Below are positions 26,378 through 35,424 of a DNA stretch of 64,000 nucleotides, piece by piece. Within the stretch, counting starts at the first letter, position 1. The number at the start of each line of letters is the position of its first letter. The stretch is from NCBI RefSeq assembly GCF_002933875.1, contig NZ_BFAV01000141.1:62001-126000 (forward strand), given 5' to 3'. Under the pieces are notes generated by a model. It worked only from the letters and a program-made list of their open reading frames with translations, did not search any database and had not been told where the DNA came from. Both the position numbers and the translations under genes were made by a program. This DNA is from Desulfocucumis palustris (GTDB lineage Bacteria > Bacillota > Desulfotomaculia > Desulfotomaculales > Desulfocucumaceae).

Positions 26378-28032
26378 TCCTGCCGGTCCCCCTGCTCACC
26401 CCCGGGTTTTTTAACGGAAGGCTTAAGCCCCGGGGCCTGGCGCCGGCGGTTCTGCTTGGCTGTCTCAGCCGGGCGTTCGTCCATGGCCCACCAGGGGACC
26501 CGCATCAGCACATCCTTGAGATCCCTGGGGTGCAGGGGCGCCAGGGGGGAAAGGTAGGGTACCCCGAAGGAGCGCAGCCCGGCCAGGTGGATCAATATGG
26601 CCAATATACCCACCATCACTCCGAACAGTCCCAGGCTGGCCGCCAGCAGCATCATGGGAAAGCGCAGCAGGCGCAGGGCAAGGCCGAAATTAAAGGCCGG
26701 GCTGGCAAAGGAAGCTATTCCGGTAACCGCCACCACTATCACCATCAGCGGGGATACGATACCGGCCTGAACGGCGGCCTGCCCGATAACAAGGGCGCCC
26801 ACTATACTTACCGCCTGGCCCACCGACCGGGGCAGGCGCACACCGGCCTCCCTCAGGGCCTCAAAGGTAAATTCCATTAACAGTGCCTCCACCAGGGCCG
26901 GGAAGGGCACCCCCTCCCGGGCGGCGGCCAGGGTAATCAACAGCCGGGTGGGAATCATCTCCTGGTGGAAGGTGGTGATGGCAATATAAAGGGACGGCAG
27001 CAAAATAGATATGCCAAAGGCCACAAATCTCAACCACAGTATGATGGTGCCCATCATGTAACGTTCATAATAATCCTCGGCGGAACTCATGAAAGCGGTG
27101 ATATCCACCGGCACGATCAGTACCACCGGTGTGCCGTCCGTAAGTATGGCCACCCGCCCCTCCAGCAGGGAGGCAGCCACCCTGTCCGGCCGCTCGGTAT
27201 GGATTATCTGGGGAAAGGGCGAATAGGGATTATCCTCTATGAATTCCTCCAAATATCCGCTTTCCAGCACACCGTCGATATTGATGCGCTGCAGCCGGCG
27301 TTTCACCTCGGCCACCATATCCGGAGACACAATGCCCCGGATGTAGGCAATGGTAACCCCGGTATGGGAAACCCGCCCGATATGTATATTCTCCAGAATA
27401 AGATTGGGGCTCCTGAGCCGGCGGCGAATCAGGCTGGTGTTGGTGCGAAGGGTTTCCACAAACCCCTCCCGGGGCCCCCGCACCAGGATCTCGGAATCCG
27501 GTTCGGATACCTGCCGGGAATTCCAGTTCTTGATGTCCAGAACCAGGGCTTTATCCTGCCCGTCGATGAACAGTATCACATTCCCGTACAACATGCTGGA
27601 CACCACATTCTCCATGTTGCCGGTTTCAAACACGTTGGATACCGGGATGGCGGAGTTCTGCAGCCATTCCAGAAGGCTTCCCGGGGCGGGCCTGAACCCG
27701 GCCTGGCGGGACTCCAGCATCAAAGGTTTCATTATATCGTTGTTAAACGAGGCGTTATCCGTCATGCCGTCCACATAAACAACCGCCGCCCCGGTCTGCT
27801 CCGCCGCCCCCAGCCGGAAATGCCGGAACACCACGTCATTATTCAGGCCGAAAATGTTTTTCATTAAATTAAGGTTATCCTCAAGGCGGGACATTACCGC
27901 CATCTGTTTAAGCTCCCGGTCAAGGTATACCCGCCGGTCCGGCTCCGGCTGCTGATGGCCGTTCGCTGCCTGCCCGGCGTTTCTTTTCTTTGACGGTTTT
28001 CTCGCTAGCCTTTTTAACAGCCGGGTTACCAC
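26374..28032 (-). CDS. gerAA: GerA family spore germination protein (A subunit)
   Basis: 552 residues: a cytoplasmic N-terminal half (about 1-320) with the VVYVDGMTDNASFNNDIMKP and GNVILFIDGQDKALVLDIKN blocks, then four to six membrane helices (about 320-500) including RFVAFGISILLPSLYIAITT and TFEALREAGVRLPRSVGQAV. It is the nutrient receptor A subunit in the spore inner membrane. GTG start with GGGGGG about nine bases upstream. First gene of the minus-strand gerA operon. Confidence 0.93.
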   Translation of the reverse strand: MVTRLLKRLARKPSKKRNAGQAANGHQQPEPDRRVYLDRELKQMAVMSRLEDNLNLMKNIFGLNNDVVFRHFRLGAAEQTGAAVVYVDGMTDNASFNNDIMKPLMLESRQAGFRPAPGSLLEWLQNSAIPVSNVFETGNMENVVSSMLYGNVILFIDGQDKALVLDIKNWNSRQVSEPDSEILVRGPREGFVETLRTNTSLIRRRLRSPNLILENIHIGRVSHTGVTIAYIRGIVSPDMVAEVKRRLQRINIDGVLESGYLEEFIEDNPYSPFPQIIHTERPDRVAASLLEGRVAILTDGTPVVLIVPVDITAFMSSAEDYYERYMMGTIILWLRFVAFGISILLPSLYIAITTFHQEMIPTRLLITLAAAREGVPFPALVEALLMEFTFEALREAGVRLPRSVGQAVSIVGALVIGQAAVQAGIVSPLMVIVVAVTGIASFASPAFNFGLALRLLRFPMMLLAASLGLFGVMVGILAILIHLAGLRSFGVPYLSPLAPLHPRDLKDVLMRVPWWAMDERPAETAKQNRRRQAPGLKPSVKKPGGEQGDRQE

Positions 28033-28357
28033 CGGGCAAGCCCCCCTGTTTAAGATATCAAAGGTTTTACCAAGAAGGAAAAATTTTGGCTGCGCTTATA
28101 ATATCCGACACAAAAGGAGTTTTTATTCCGGGCTGTTAAAAAACCAATCACGTTTCCGGGTTTCCATCCCCGGCTTGCTCACCCGGCGGCGCGGGCCGCC
28201 GGAGCAAAGATTAATAATATTCGCTTTTGCAACAAAAAATACCATTGGATGCTTGCCGGGCCGCGCCGGGTATGTAAACGACACCGCGGCCGGAGAGGCA
28301 ATTTATCTTCAGGCTGTTTACCGCACACGGACGAAAAGAGGCAGGGAATCCGCAGTT
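28033..28357. other. Divergent gerAA/gerAB intergenic region
   Basis: Holds both promoters. A GC-rich perfect hairpin CCGGCGGC-GCGG-GCCGCCGG lies at 28183-28202. No gene; the sporulation promoter was not identified. Confidence 0.45.
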
Positions 28358-29452
28358 ATGCTGGAAAAGGGAAAAATATCATGCACCCAGACGGTCTTTT
28401 TACTGGCAAATTTAGTTAGCGCCACCGCAATAATATTCCTGCCGGCCATAACCTCCCGGGACGCCGGGCGGGACTCCTGGCTGGCCCCGGTGATTTCCAC
28501 CCTGCCGGGAATCTACCTGGCCCTGGTAATCGGCGCTTTGGGGAAAAGGTTTCCCGGCCGGACCCTGATCCAGTATCTGCAATCCGTACTGAGCGCCTGG
28601 CCGGGAAAAGCGGCCGGTCTTTTTTACCTTTTCTTTTTTTTACATACCAGCGGCGTTGTAATCAGGGAATTCGGCGAGCTGCTGGTCAGCCTGGTAATGC
28701 CCAATACTCCCCTGATAGTTTTCCACTCGGTGATACTTTTGCTCTGCGCCTGGGCCATACGGGGAGGGCTGGAGGTCCTGGCCAGGGTATTGGCCGTTAC
28801 CTGGCCGTTTCTGGTTTTCCTTTTTGTTGTATCGGTGCTTCTGGCGTTCAACGAAATGGATTTCAGTTACCTGTTCCCGGTGCTAGAGAACGGCATGCCC
28901 CCGGTGCTCAAATCCTCCCTGGCCCCCACCGCCTGGCGGGGTGAAATAATAGTGCTGGCCATGTTCCTGCCCTTTTTGACCAATCCCGGGAAAGGGAAAA
29001 GGTGCGCCCTTATCTCCGTGTTTCTCATCGGAATCATACTAACCGCCGACGCCATAGCCAACACGGTAGTATTCGGCCCCTCCACGGCCAGGCTGACCTT
29101 CCCCACCTTTTCGCTGATAAGAATGGTCAGCGTCTCCAATTTCCTGGAGCGCATCGAATCCGTGATGGTCGCCCTCTGGGTTATTGGAATGTTCAGCAAA
29201 ATATCGCTGTTCTATTACGTCACCGTGCTGGGAGCGGCCCAGCTTTTCAATTTAAAGGACTACCGGCCGCTGGTGTTCCCCATGGGGGTGCTCCTGGCGG
29301 CACTGTCCATCCAGGTGGCGCCAAACGCCGGGGAACTGGTGGATTACATCACAAAACCCTTCCCTCCCTTTGCCTATGTTTTTGAATACATCATCCCCAC
29401 CATATTGCTGGCCATTTCATATTTTCGAAAACCCCAAAATCTTAAAACCTAA
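28358..29452 (+). CDS. gerAB: GerAB family endospore germination permease
   Basis: 364 residues with ten hydrophobic segments, APC-superfamily fold. It starts KGKISCTQTVFLLANLVSAT, typical of GerAB/GerKB. It forms the B subunit that binds the germinant. The ATG at 28358 follows GAGGCAGGGA. It is divergent from gerAA-gerAC, not in line with them; the remnant at 24491 may be what it replaced. Confidence 0.92.
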   Translation: MLEKGKISCTQTVFLLANLVSATAIIFLPAITSRDAGRDSWLAPVISTLPGIYLALVIGALGKRFPGRTLIQYLQSVLSAWPGKAAGLFYLFFFLHTSGVVIREFGELLVSLVMPNTPLIVFHSVILLLCAWAIRGGLEVLARVLAVTWPFLVFLFVVSVLLAFNEMDFSYLFPVLENGMPPVLKSSLAPTAWRGEIIVLAMFLPFLTNPGKGKRCALISVFLIGIILTADAIANTVVFGPSTARLTFPTFSLIRMVSVSNFLERIESVMVALWVIGMFSKISLFYYVTVLGAAQLFNLKDYRPLVFPMGVLLAALSIQVAPNAGELVDYITKPFPPFAYVFEYIIPTILLAISYFRKPQNLKT

Positions 29453-29789
29453 CCCGGAAGGTGTCTCCATAGAAAATTTCCGGGCATACTGCAAAGGCAA
29501 AACATGCCGGCAAAACAAAATTGCCCTTCGGGCGGCTCTGAAAAGTTATCCACAGATTTACCAAAAGCATAATTTAATTTCCCGGCTTATTTAAAAAAGC
29601 CCGGATTGACACCGGACTTTTTTTGCCAAATAACACATGCTGAAACAGCCGCTTCGATTCGCCTTTTATCCCGGGATTACTTCGACACCACGTCCAGTTC
29701 CTTCTTTTGCCTCATTTTTCAGGCATCAAATTCATATACGTCACCAAAGCCGGCTCCGGCATACTTCCATGAGAACAGCCGGCGCCAGC
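29453..29789. other. Intergenic region downstream of gerAB
   Basis: Contains a single DnaA-box-like TTATCCACAG (29546-29555) and the terminator at 29596-29624. No gene is seen. Confidence 0.45.
29596..29624 (+). terminator. Terminator after gerAB
   Basis: AAAGCCCGG and CCGGACTTT arms (one mismatch) followed by a T7 run. Confidence 0.6.
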
Positions 29790-30983
29790 CTACTGCTTTT
29801 CAAAACACGACCCCAGGCAGCTTTTTATAATATCATCGGGCAGCGGGTAAAAAATCCCGGCAGGGTCAAATTTGACGGCCCAGAAAAGGTTTTCCAGGCC
29901 CATACCGGTTATCTTTGTGTCAAACACAGGTTTAACACCACACTTTTGCTGCAGTTCCCGCACTGCCTCCACCACCTCCACCAGCAGGCTCTCCGGCGGC
30001 GCGCCCTCTTTATATACCCCGAAGGCCCGGGCCAATTCCTCAGCCCTGGGAATATAATAGCGGGAAAACTCCTTCAGCACCACCGGCAGCAGCACCGCGT
30101 TAGCCTCGCCGTGAGATATTCTCAACTGCCCGCCCACGGCGTGGGCGATATTGTGCACCGGAAAAAACAATCCGGACATGGCAAAGCTCATAATGGCCAT
30201 GTTGCTGGCCACCAGCATTTTGCTGCGGGCTTCAAGGTTATTGCCGTCCCGTACCGCCGCCGGCAAATTTTTTAAAATCAGACTAACCGACTGAAAACCC
30301 AGGGCATCTATCATGCAGTTGGCGCCGGGGGAAGCCAGTCCCTCCACGGCGTGGCAAAGGGCGTCGAAACCTGTATCCGCGGTCATTTTTGGAGAAAGGC
30401 CCAGGGTCAGATCCGGGTCCAGCAGGGCTACGTCGGCGGGAATATAGGGATGCAGAATATTGGCTTTTATTCTTAGCTCCTCGTTGTATATAACCGCTAT
30501 GGGGGAGACCTCGGAACCCGTGCCGGCGGTGGTGGGAATGGCCACATGGGGAATACCCAGCGGCTTGCCCAGGGGCTTTAAATAGGGTCCCAGGTTACCC
30601 GGTATCAGCTCCTTAATATCGGTGGCCTTCATGCCCAGCAGGAGCTTGACGCCCTTGGCCGAATCCAGCACACTGCCCCCGCCCAGGGCCAATATGCCGT
30701 CGGCGGCTGTCTCACGGTACCAGCGGGCGCAATCGTTAATAACCCTGCTCACCGCGTCCGGCTCTATCCTGTCGTAAACACCTGCCAGGGCGGGACTTCC
30801 CTGAACCTCGAAAATATCCTTGATCTGGTCCACAATCCCGGCCTCCGCCAGCCCCTTATCCGTTATCAGGGCGACCCTGCGGCAGCCCATTTCCGTAAAC
30901 CGCTGGGCGGCAAAAGTGCGGCAGCCGGAGCCCACCTCCACCGAGGTATGATAATCCCAGGCAAAATATTTAGGCGCTCCCAT
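29790..30983 (-). CDS. Iron-containing alcohol dehydrogenase
   Basis: 397 residues of the Fe-ADH family. Reads DGILALGGGSVLDSAKGVKL and IPTTAGTGSEVSPIAVI for NAD(P) and substrate binding. The metal ligands lie in TGFDALCHAVEG and VHNIAHAVGGQL. It interconverts an alcohol and an aldehyde in the cytoplasm. It lies 31 bases after the aldehyde dehydrogenase in a FadR-ALDH-ADH operon, so both steps of alcohol-to-acid oxidation are encoded together. The natural alcohol is not evident. Confidence 0.93.
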   Translation of the reverse strand: MGAPKYFAWDYHTSVEVGSGCRTFAAQRFTEMGCRRVALITDKGLAEAGIVDQIKDIFEVQGSPALAGVYDRIEPDAVSRVINDCARWYRETAADGILALGGGSVLDSAKGVKLLLGMKATDIKELIPGNLGPYLKPLGKPLGIPHVAIPTTAGTGSEVSPIAVIYNEELRIKANILHPYIPADVALLDPDLTLGLSPKMTADTGFDALCHAVEGLASPGANCMIDALGFQSVSLILKNLPAAVRDGNNLEARSKMLVASNMAIMSFAMSGLFFPVHNIAHAVGGQLRISHGEANAVLLPVVLKEFSRYYIPRAEELARAFGVYKEGAPPESLLVEVVEAVRELQQKCGVKPVFDTKITGMGLENLFWAVKFDPAGIFYPLPDDIIKSCLGSCFEKQ

Positions 30984-31014
30984 GCAATACCCTCCCGTTC
31001 TTTATAAAATAAAA

Positions 31015-32529
31015 TTATTTAAGCCCGATCAAGGGGTTGAAGAATTTTTCACCCGCTTCCGGGGTGAGATCCTGGCAGACATGCTTAACCTCACTGTAGG
31101 CCAAAAGGGCGTGATAGCAGTTTTCCCGCCCGAATCCGCTTTGCTTGTAGCCGCCGAAGGGGGCGTCCGGCCTTAAGGCGTGCCAGGTATTAATCCAGAC
31201 CGTCCCGGTGCGCAGCCTGGCCGCTATTTTTTGCGCCCTGGCCACATTGGTGCTGCAAATGCCCCCGCCGAGCCCATAAACGCTGTCATTGGCCATGGCA
31301 ACGGCTTCCTCCTGATCATCGTAAGGTATCACACACTGCACCGGGCCGAATATTTCCTCCCTGACCATGGTCATTTTGTTGTGACAATTCATAAAAATGG
31401 TGGGCTCAAAGAAGAACCCCCTGTCATACTCCGGCCCGGACAGCCTGCTGCCGCCCCAGACCAGCTGCGCACCCTCACTTTTGCCCGTCTCCACATAATT
31501 GATGATTGTTTTTAGCTGGGCCTCGCTGGCTATAGGTCCCAGGTCGGTGGCAGGGTCCATTTGATTGCCTGTCTTCATCTTCTTTATCTTCTCAATCATT
31601 CGTTCCACCAGTTCCTGCTGTAAATGCCGGGGAACGAATACCCTGGTTCCAGACTCGCAGGCCTGGCCGGAATTAAAAAGAAAGGCGTACAGGCTGATAT
31701 TGACGGCCACTTCCATATCCGTATCATCCAGTATGATTAAAGGCGACTTTCCGCCAAGCTCCATGGTTATCCTTTTAATACCGTCCGCGGCCAGGTGGGC
31801 AACCTGGCGCCCCACTTCGGTGGAACCGGTAAAGGATATCTTATCCACTTCGGGATGGGCCGCCAGGTGGTTTCCCACCAGCGGACCGGGGCCGGTTACC
31901 ACGTTGAACACACCTGCGGGGACTCCCGCCATGTGCGCCAGATTAGCCAGTTCCAGGGCGGTCAGCGGTGTAATGCCGGCCGGTTTTAGCACTATGCTGT
32001 TGCCCATGGCCAGGGCCGGGGCAAATTTCCAGGCGGCCAGGATCATGGGAAAGTTCCAGGGTGTTATACCGGCACAGACGCCAATGGGCTCTCTTTTCCA
32101 GTAGCTGTGCATGGGCAATACCCAGGGCAGGCAAAGGCCGTGCTCCACCCGGGGCATTTCCTTTATAAACATGGCCGTCATCACCAGGGATGCGGCCACC
32201 TCGGCTATGTCCACGGTGGAGGTGCGGCGAATGGTGCCTCCCGAACATAAAGATTCCAAACCGGCCAGCTTATCCTTGTTGACCATCACCAGGAGAGCCA
32301 TATTGTTTAAAATCCCCGCCCGCTCCTCAACGGACTTGCCCGACCAGACACCGGATTCAAAAGCCCGGCGGGCGGAAAGAACCGCTTGGTCCACATCACC
32401 CCGGGTCCCCAGGGCCACCCTGGCCACCACCTCCCGGTTGGCCGGGTTGATCACCCCGGTCATTTCCCCCGACTCGCCGGCCGTCCACCTGCCGTCGATA
32501 AAGTGCTGATACTCCGGAACAGTATTCAT
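31015..32529 (-). CDS. Aldehyde dehydrogenase family protein
   Basis: 504 residues, standard length. NAD-dependent oxidation of an aldehyde to an acid. Catalytic Cys291 is in FNSGQACESGTRVF and Glu257 in MELGGKSP; the cofactor loop is FTGSTEVGRQV. No CoA-acylating features, so the product is a free acid, which the acyl-CoA ligases elsewhere in the window could activate. It lies 21 bases after the regulator gene. Confidence 0.94.
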   Translation of the reverse strand: MNTVPEYQHFIDGRWTAGESGEMTGVINPANREVVARVALGTRGDVDQAVLSARRAFESGVWSGKSVEERAGILNNMALLVMVNKDKLAGLESLCSGGTIRRTSTVDIAEVAASLVMTAMFIKEMPRVEHGLCLPWVLPMHSYWKREPIGVCAGITPWNFPMILAAWKFAPALAMGNSIVLKPAGITPLTALELANLAHMAGVPAGVFNVVTGPGPLVGNHLAAHPEVDKISFTGSTEVGRQVAHLAADGIKRITMELGGKSPLIILDDTDMEVAVNISLYAFLFNSGQACESGTRVFVPRHLQQELVERMIEKIKKMKTGNQMDPATDLGPIASEAQLKTIINYVETGKSEGAQLVWGGSRLSGPEYDRGFFFEPTIFMNCHNKMTMVREEIFGPVQCVIPYDDQEEAVAMANDSVYGLGGGICSTNVARAQKIAARLRTGTVWINTWHALRPDAPFGGYKQSGFGRENCYHALLAYSEVKHVCQDLTPEAGEKFFNPLIGLK

Positions 32530-32550
32530 ACTCTCATACCTCCCAGCTTT

Positions 32551-33279
32551 TTATAGCTCCCTATTTTCTTCCTCTTCAAAAAGAGCCCGGCGGGCCCAAA
32601 GGAAATGCTCCTCGGTAATACGGCGGGAATCCGCCGGCTTTCCCGCGGCCAGGGCTTCTATAATCTTCCCGTGGTCCGCAATACATTTATCCCTGTTTTC
32701 CCTGAGCCCGAACAGCACCATGGCGTAACGCTCCATGATAACCCACATGGTGGTCGCCACGCTGAGCAGAACCGGGCTCTTGGCGGCCCTGCCCAGCAGC
32801 AGGTGAAACTCCTTATCCAGGGCTGTAAAATGTTCCCCGGTTTCCACCGCCTCTTCCAGCAGCCGCTGCAATCCGCCGATTTCCTCCAGCTCCCCCTCGG
32901 AAATCCTCTGGGCCGCCAGTTCCGCCATCACTCCCTCAATACGGGTAACCGCCTCATGGGCTCCGGTAAGGGCGGCAGCGTCCAGCCCGTCTTCGGACAT
33001 AAAGCGGAATATAACGGTTTCCACGCCGAAACCGCCCGCACCGGCACTGACAAAAACACCCTCCCCCACCCTTTTTTCTATTACCCGCATAAATTCCAAA
33101 ACCCTAAGCGCCTCCCTCAGGGTGCCCCTGTTTACCCCCAGAGTCTCGGCCATTTCCCTCTCTCCGGGCAGCCTGTCGCCGGTTTTGAATTTTTCCTCCA
33201 GGATTAAATTCAGTATCTGGCTGGCCACATCCTCATAAAGCGAGCGTTTTTTCAAATGTCTAAAATAGGTGTTAATCAT
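32551..33279 (-). CDS. FadR/GntR family transcriptional regulator
   Basis: 242 residues. N-terminal winged helix (about 1-80: LYEDVASQILNLILEEKFKT...GERLPGEREMAETLGVNRGT type) and C-terminal FCD domain with His ligands (HEAVTRIEG, DKEFHLLLG, DHGKIIEAL) for metal and an organic acid. First gene of the operon with ALDH and ADH, so it probably controls them and senses an acid from that pathway. A palindrome fitting the FadR half-site pattern lies in its own promoter region. Confidence 0.92.
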   Translation of the reverse strand: MINTYFRHLKKRSLYEDVASQILNLILEEKFKTGDRLPGEREMAETLGVNRGTLREALRVLEFMRVIEKRVGEGVFVSAGAGGFGVETVIFRFMSEDGLDAAALTGAHEAVTRIEGVMAELAAQRISEGELEEIGGLQRLLEEAVETGEHFTALDKEFHLLLGRAAKSPVLLSVATTMWVIMERYAMVLFGLRENRDKCIADHGKIIEALAAGKPADSRRITEEHFLWARRALFEEEENREL

Positions 33280-33321
33280 CCTCGCACTCCCTAAAAAATT
33301 TTTGTCTCATAAGCTGCCGGG

Positions 33322-33332
33322 TGGTTGGACCA
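33322..33332. promoter_or_regulatory. Candidate FadR-type operator
   Basis: TGGTTGGACCA, a match to the TGGT-N3-ACCA pattern of FadR/PdhR-type GntR regulators. It is 43 bases upstream of the regulator start and just downstream of the candidate -10 box. Confidence 0.5.
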
Positions 33333-33344
33333 GTGTATAAATTT

Positions 33345-33373
33345 AGAATATTGCAACATAACTGTTTAGGCAA
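33345..33373 (-). promoter_or_regulatory. Candidate promoter of the FadR-ALDH-ADH operon
   Basis: On the minus strand TTGCCT, 17 bases, TATTCT. The start point would fall a few bases before the TGGTTGGACCA palindrome, so bound regulator would block transcription. Confidence 0.4.
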
Positions 33374-33537
33374 TACTTTTTTGTTCACCGGCAAATTATT
33401 TTCAAAAAGACCATGGCATTCTCCCCAAAATGTTTAATAATATAGTCCTTTGCAGAATATACATTTATTAACTATTTATTTACCTATTTGCATACATTAA
33501 TAGTAAAATATTCACCCGTAGAAGGGGGCTGAAACTG

Positions 33538-34680
33538 TTGGGAATTCTTTCGGAAAAAGAAATGTACTTTAAAGCAGCCGAGAGGGCATTCTATAGAAAT
33601 CCATTTTCCGATTTGCTTATTGTTTCATTTACAACCCTGAACAGTGACGATGAAAGCTGGAAAGGCCTTCAGCTTCCGGTGCTGCTGGTGCCCGCAGACG
33701 GCGCCGTACCGGATGCGACACGCAGAGAGATAGCCAGGCGAAGAAGGGTAAACCTTTACGTATGGGGAAACAGCGACACTGTGCCGGACCATACTCTCAG
33801 GGAACTGACGGCTTTAACCAGTGGAAAAGTGTACAGGATTCTGGGACATGAAGAGAACAGCCAGCAGGATGTTGAAGATTTACAGGCCCCGCCGCCGGAA
33901 TCCTCTCCAGAAACCCAGAACACTCCGGATTCGTCTGCCGGGGACGCAGGCCCGGACACTGCCGCAATTGCCCCTGAACCAGCCGGAGAAACGGCTGCTG
34001 CTGAAACGGAAATGGCGGAGGCAGCGGTTCCCCCCGGGGAAACCGGGGAGGAAGCGGAAAAGGACCCGGCTCCATGGCAGGACGTGGTCATAGCGGAAGA
34101 GGAAAATATCACAATGGAACCGGCCGACAGTCCGGCCGGGCCGCCCCACGAAGAAGCCATGGAATTAACCATGGATTTGGCGGAGGAAAATACCACGGGG
34201 GCTGATTTTGAAAAATCCCAGGAGATTGTTGATAAAGCGGCCGGAGAGGAAACAGCCGGCTTCGGTTTGCCCGGGGATGAAGCAACAACTGAAGCGGCAA
34301 AAACACCTGCCGAATTAACGGAAGAAGTATTTGAGTCTATTGAAGAAACATTTGAGACTATTAAAGATACACCCGGAGAAACGGCGGAGTATCCGGAGGA
34401 ATCCTGGGAAGCCGCGGGTGAAAATGAGGGTGAAGGCCCTGAAAATACAGATGCCGGGGAGGAAACAGGGGAAGAGGCCGTCGATACGGAAGGCGAACAG
34501 CAGCTTACGGAAGAGGTAATCATTCTGGAAACCGGTTATGCCGGGGCAGAGGCGGATGCCGGCGGCGCTGAAACTGCCCGTACGGCAGACGAAGACCCCA
34601 ACAGGGATTCCGATGCTTACTTTAACGGGAACAGTAAGGAATATGGTAAAAATGTAATTATATGGCGCTTTCCTTCCTAA
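33538..34680 (+). CDS. Acidic protein with CWB2-like N-terminal domain
   Basis: 380 residues from a TTG behind AGAAGGGGG. Residues about 25-105 (LLVPADGAVPDATRREIARR, VNLYVWGNSDTVPDHTLREL) resemble one cell-wall-binding repeat 2 (CWB2). Residues about 105-350 are low complexity, very rich in Glu, Ala, Gly, Pro and Thr, and probably disordered. A short ordered tail follows (YFNGNSKEYGKNVIIWRFPS). No signal peptide, so despite the CWB2 likeness it may act inside the cell or spore. It ends in a strong terminator and stands alone. Function unknown. Confidence 0.6.
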   Translation: MGILSEKEMYFKAAERAFYRNPFSDLLIVSFTTLNSDDESWKGLQLPVLLVPADGAVPDATRREIARRRRVNLYVWGNSDTVPDHTLRELTALTSGKVYRILGHEENSQQDVEDLQAPPPESSPETQNTPDSSAGDAGPDTAAIAPEPAGETAAAETEMAEAAVPPGETGEEAEKDPAPWQDVVIAEEENITMEPADSPAGPPHEEAMELTMDLAEENTTGADFEKSQEIVDKAAGEETAGFGLPGDEATTEAAKTPAELTEEVFESIEETFETIKDTPGETAEYPEESWEAAGENEGEGPENTDAGEETGEEAVDTEGEQQLTEEVIILETGYAGAEADAGGAETARTADEDPNRDSDAYFNGNSKEYGKNVIIWRFPS

Positions 34681-34688
34681 AAACACCA

Positions 34689-34722
34689 AAAATGCTCTCC
34701 GGTCCGCGGGGAGCATTTTTTC
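34689..34722 (+). terminator. Rho-independent terminator
   Basis: AATGCTCTCC...GGGGAGCATT stem followed by T5 and CTG, 9 bases after the stop codon of the acidic protein. Confidence 0.85.
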
Positions 34723-34843
34723 TGAAGACATGTCGGCTAAATGAAACTTTCTCCGGCAATTGCCGAATAATATAAAAAGAAGTATTTTAATCCAGCACTT
34801 CGGGGCAAGAGTATTATATTTTTAAACCAGGAGGGTCTGCCAT

Positions 34844-35344
34844 ATGCCGGAAACGAAAATTGTTAAGGATTTAATGGTCCCCATTTCGGAATATCCAGTG
34901 GTTTACGAAGACCTCAGCCTTAAAGAAGCCATTATAATTCTGAAAAACCACCTTTCCAGGGGCAAGGAACACCGCTCACTAATGGTTTTCAGCAAAGATA
35001 AAAAGGTGGGCGGCGAAGAACGGCTGGTGTCCATACTGACGGTGCGGGACATACTCAATACCATCAAAAGAAACAGGATGATTTACGAAAACACTGAACT
35101 GTATACCATGTCCTGGGCTTTCTTCTATCACAAAACCCCCCTGGAACAATACACCATCACCAGGGTCGGTCAGGCCGCCCGTCCGCTGGTTAAAGCCTTC
35201 TTGCAGGATAATGACACGGTAACCAGGGCAATAGAATTGATGATGACCCAAAACGTAAATCTGATTCCGGTTTTCCGGGACAAAAAGGCTGTGGGAATAC
35301 TCAGGGCGCTGGACATACTGGATTATATAGGGGATATGCTGTGA
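34844..35344 (+). CDS. CBS domain pair protein, 166 aa
   Basis: Two CBS motifs (about residues 5-70 and 115-166), separated by an insert with MSWAFFYHKTPLEQYTITRV. CBS pairs bind adenine nucleotides and sense energy state. GGAGG precedes the ATG. It is related to the CBS protein at 49065 (both start with an xKIxDxMxP block), which is beside a TauE transporter; this copy has no such partner. A family A repeat begins immediately after its stop. Confidence 0.8.
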   Translation: MPETKIVKDLMVPISEYPVVYEDLSLKEAIIILKNHLSRGKEHRSLMVFSKDKKVGGEERLVSILTVRDILNTIKRNRMIYENTELYTMSWAFFYHKTPLEQYTITRVGQAARPLVKAFLQDNDTVTRAIELMMTQNVNLIPVFRDKKAVGILRALDILDYIGDML

Positions 35345-35345
35345 G

Positions 35346-35424
35346 GTGAACTATCCCACCCTTCGCTCCCGCTTCACCAGTAAGGAAGGCCTAAAGTTGC
35401 GGGACTTCCTGGCGGGAAAGTTAA
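35346..35424 (+). repeat. Dispersed repeat family A, copy 3
   Basis: Begins GTGAACTATCCCACCCTTCG and ends GGACTTCCTGGCGGGAAAGT plus TAAAT. It fills the gap between two convergent genes exactly: one base after the CBS gene stop and up to the cbiO stop codon. Same as copy 2 over about 80 bases. Confidence 0.75.

Noticed and set aside
33756-34523. Minus-strand frame of 255 Ser/Pro/Val-rich codons
   Set aside because: It is antisense to the acidic protein and only mirrors its GAA/GCC-rich codons; no ribosome site.
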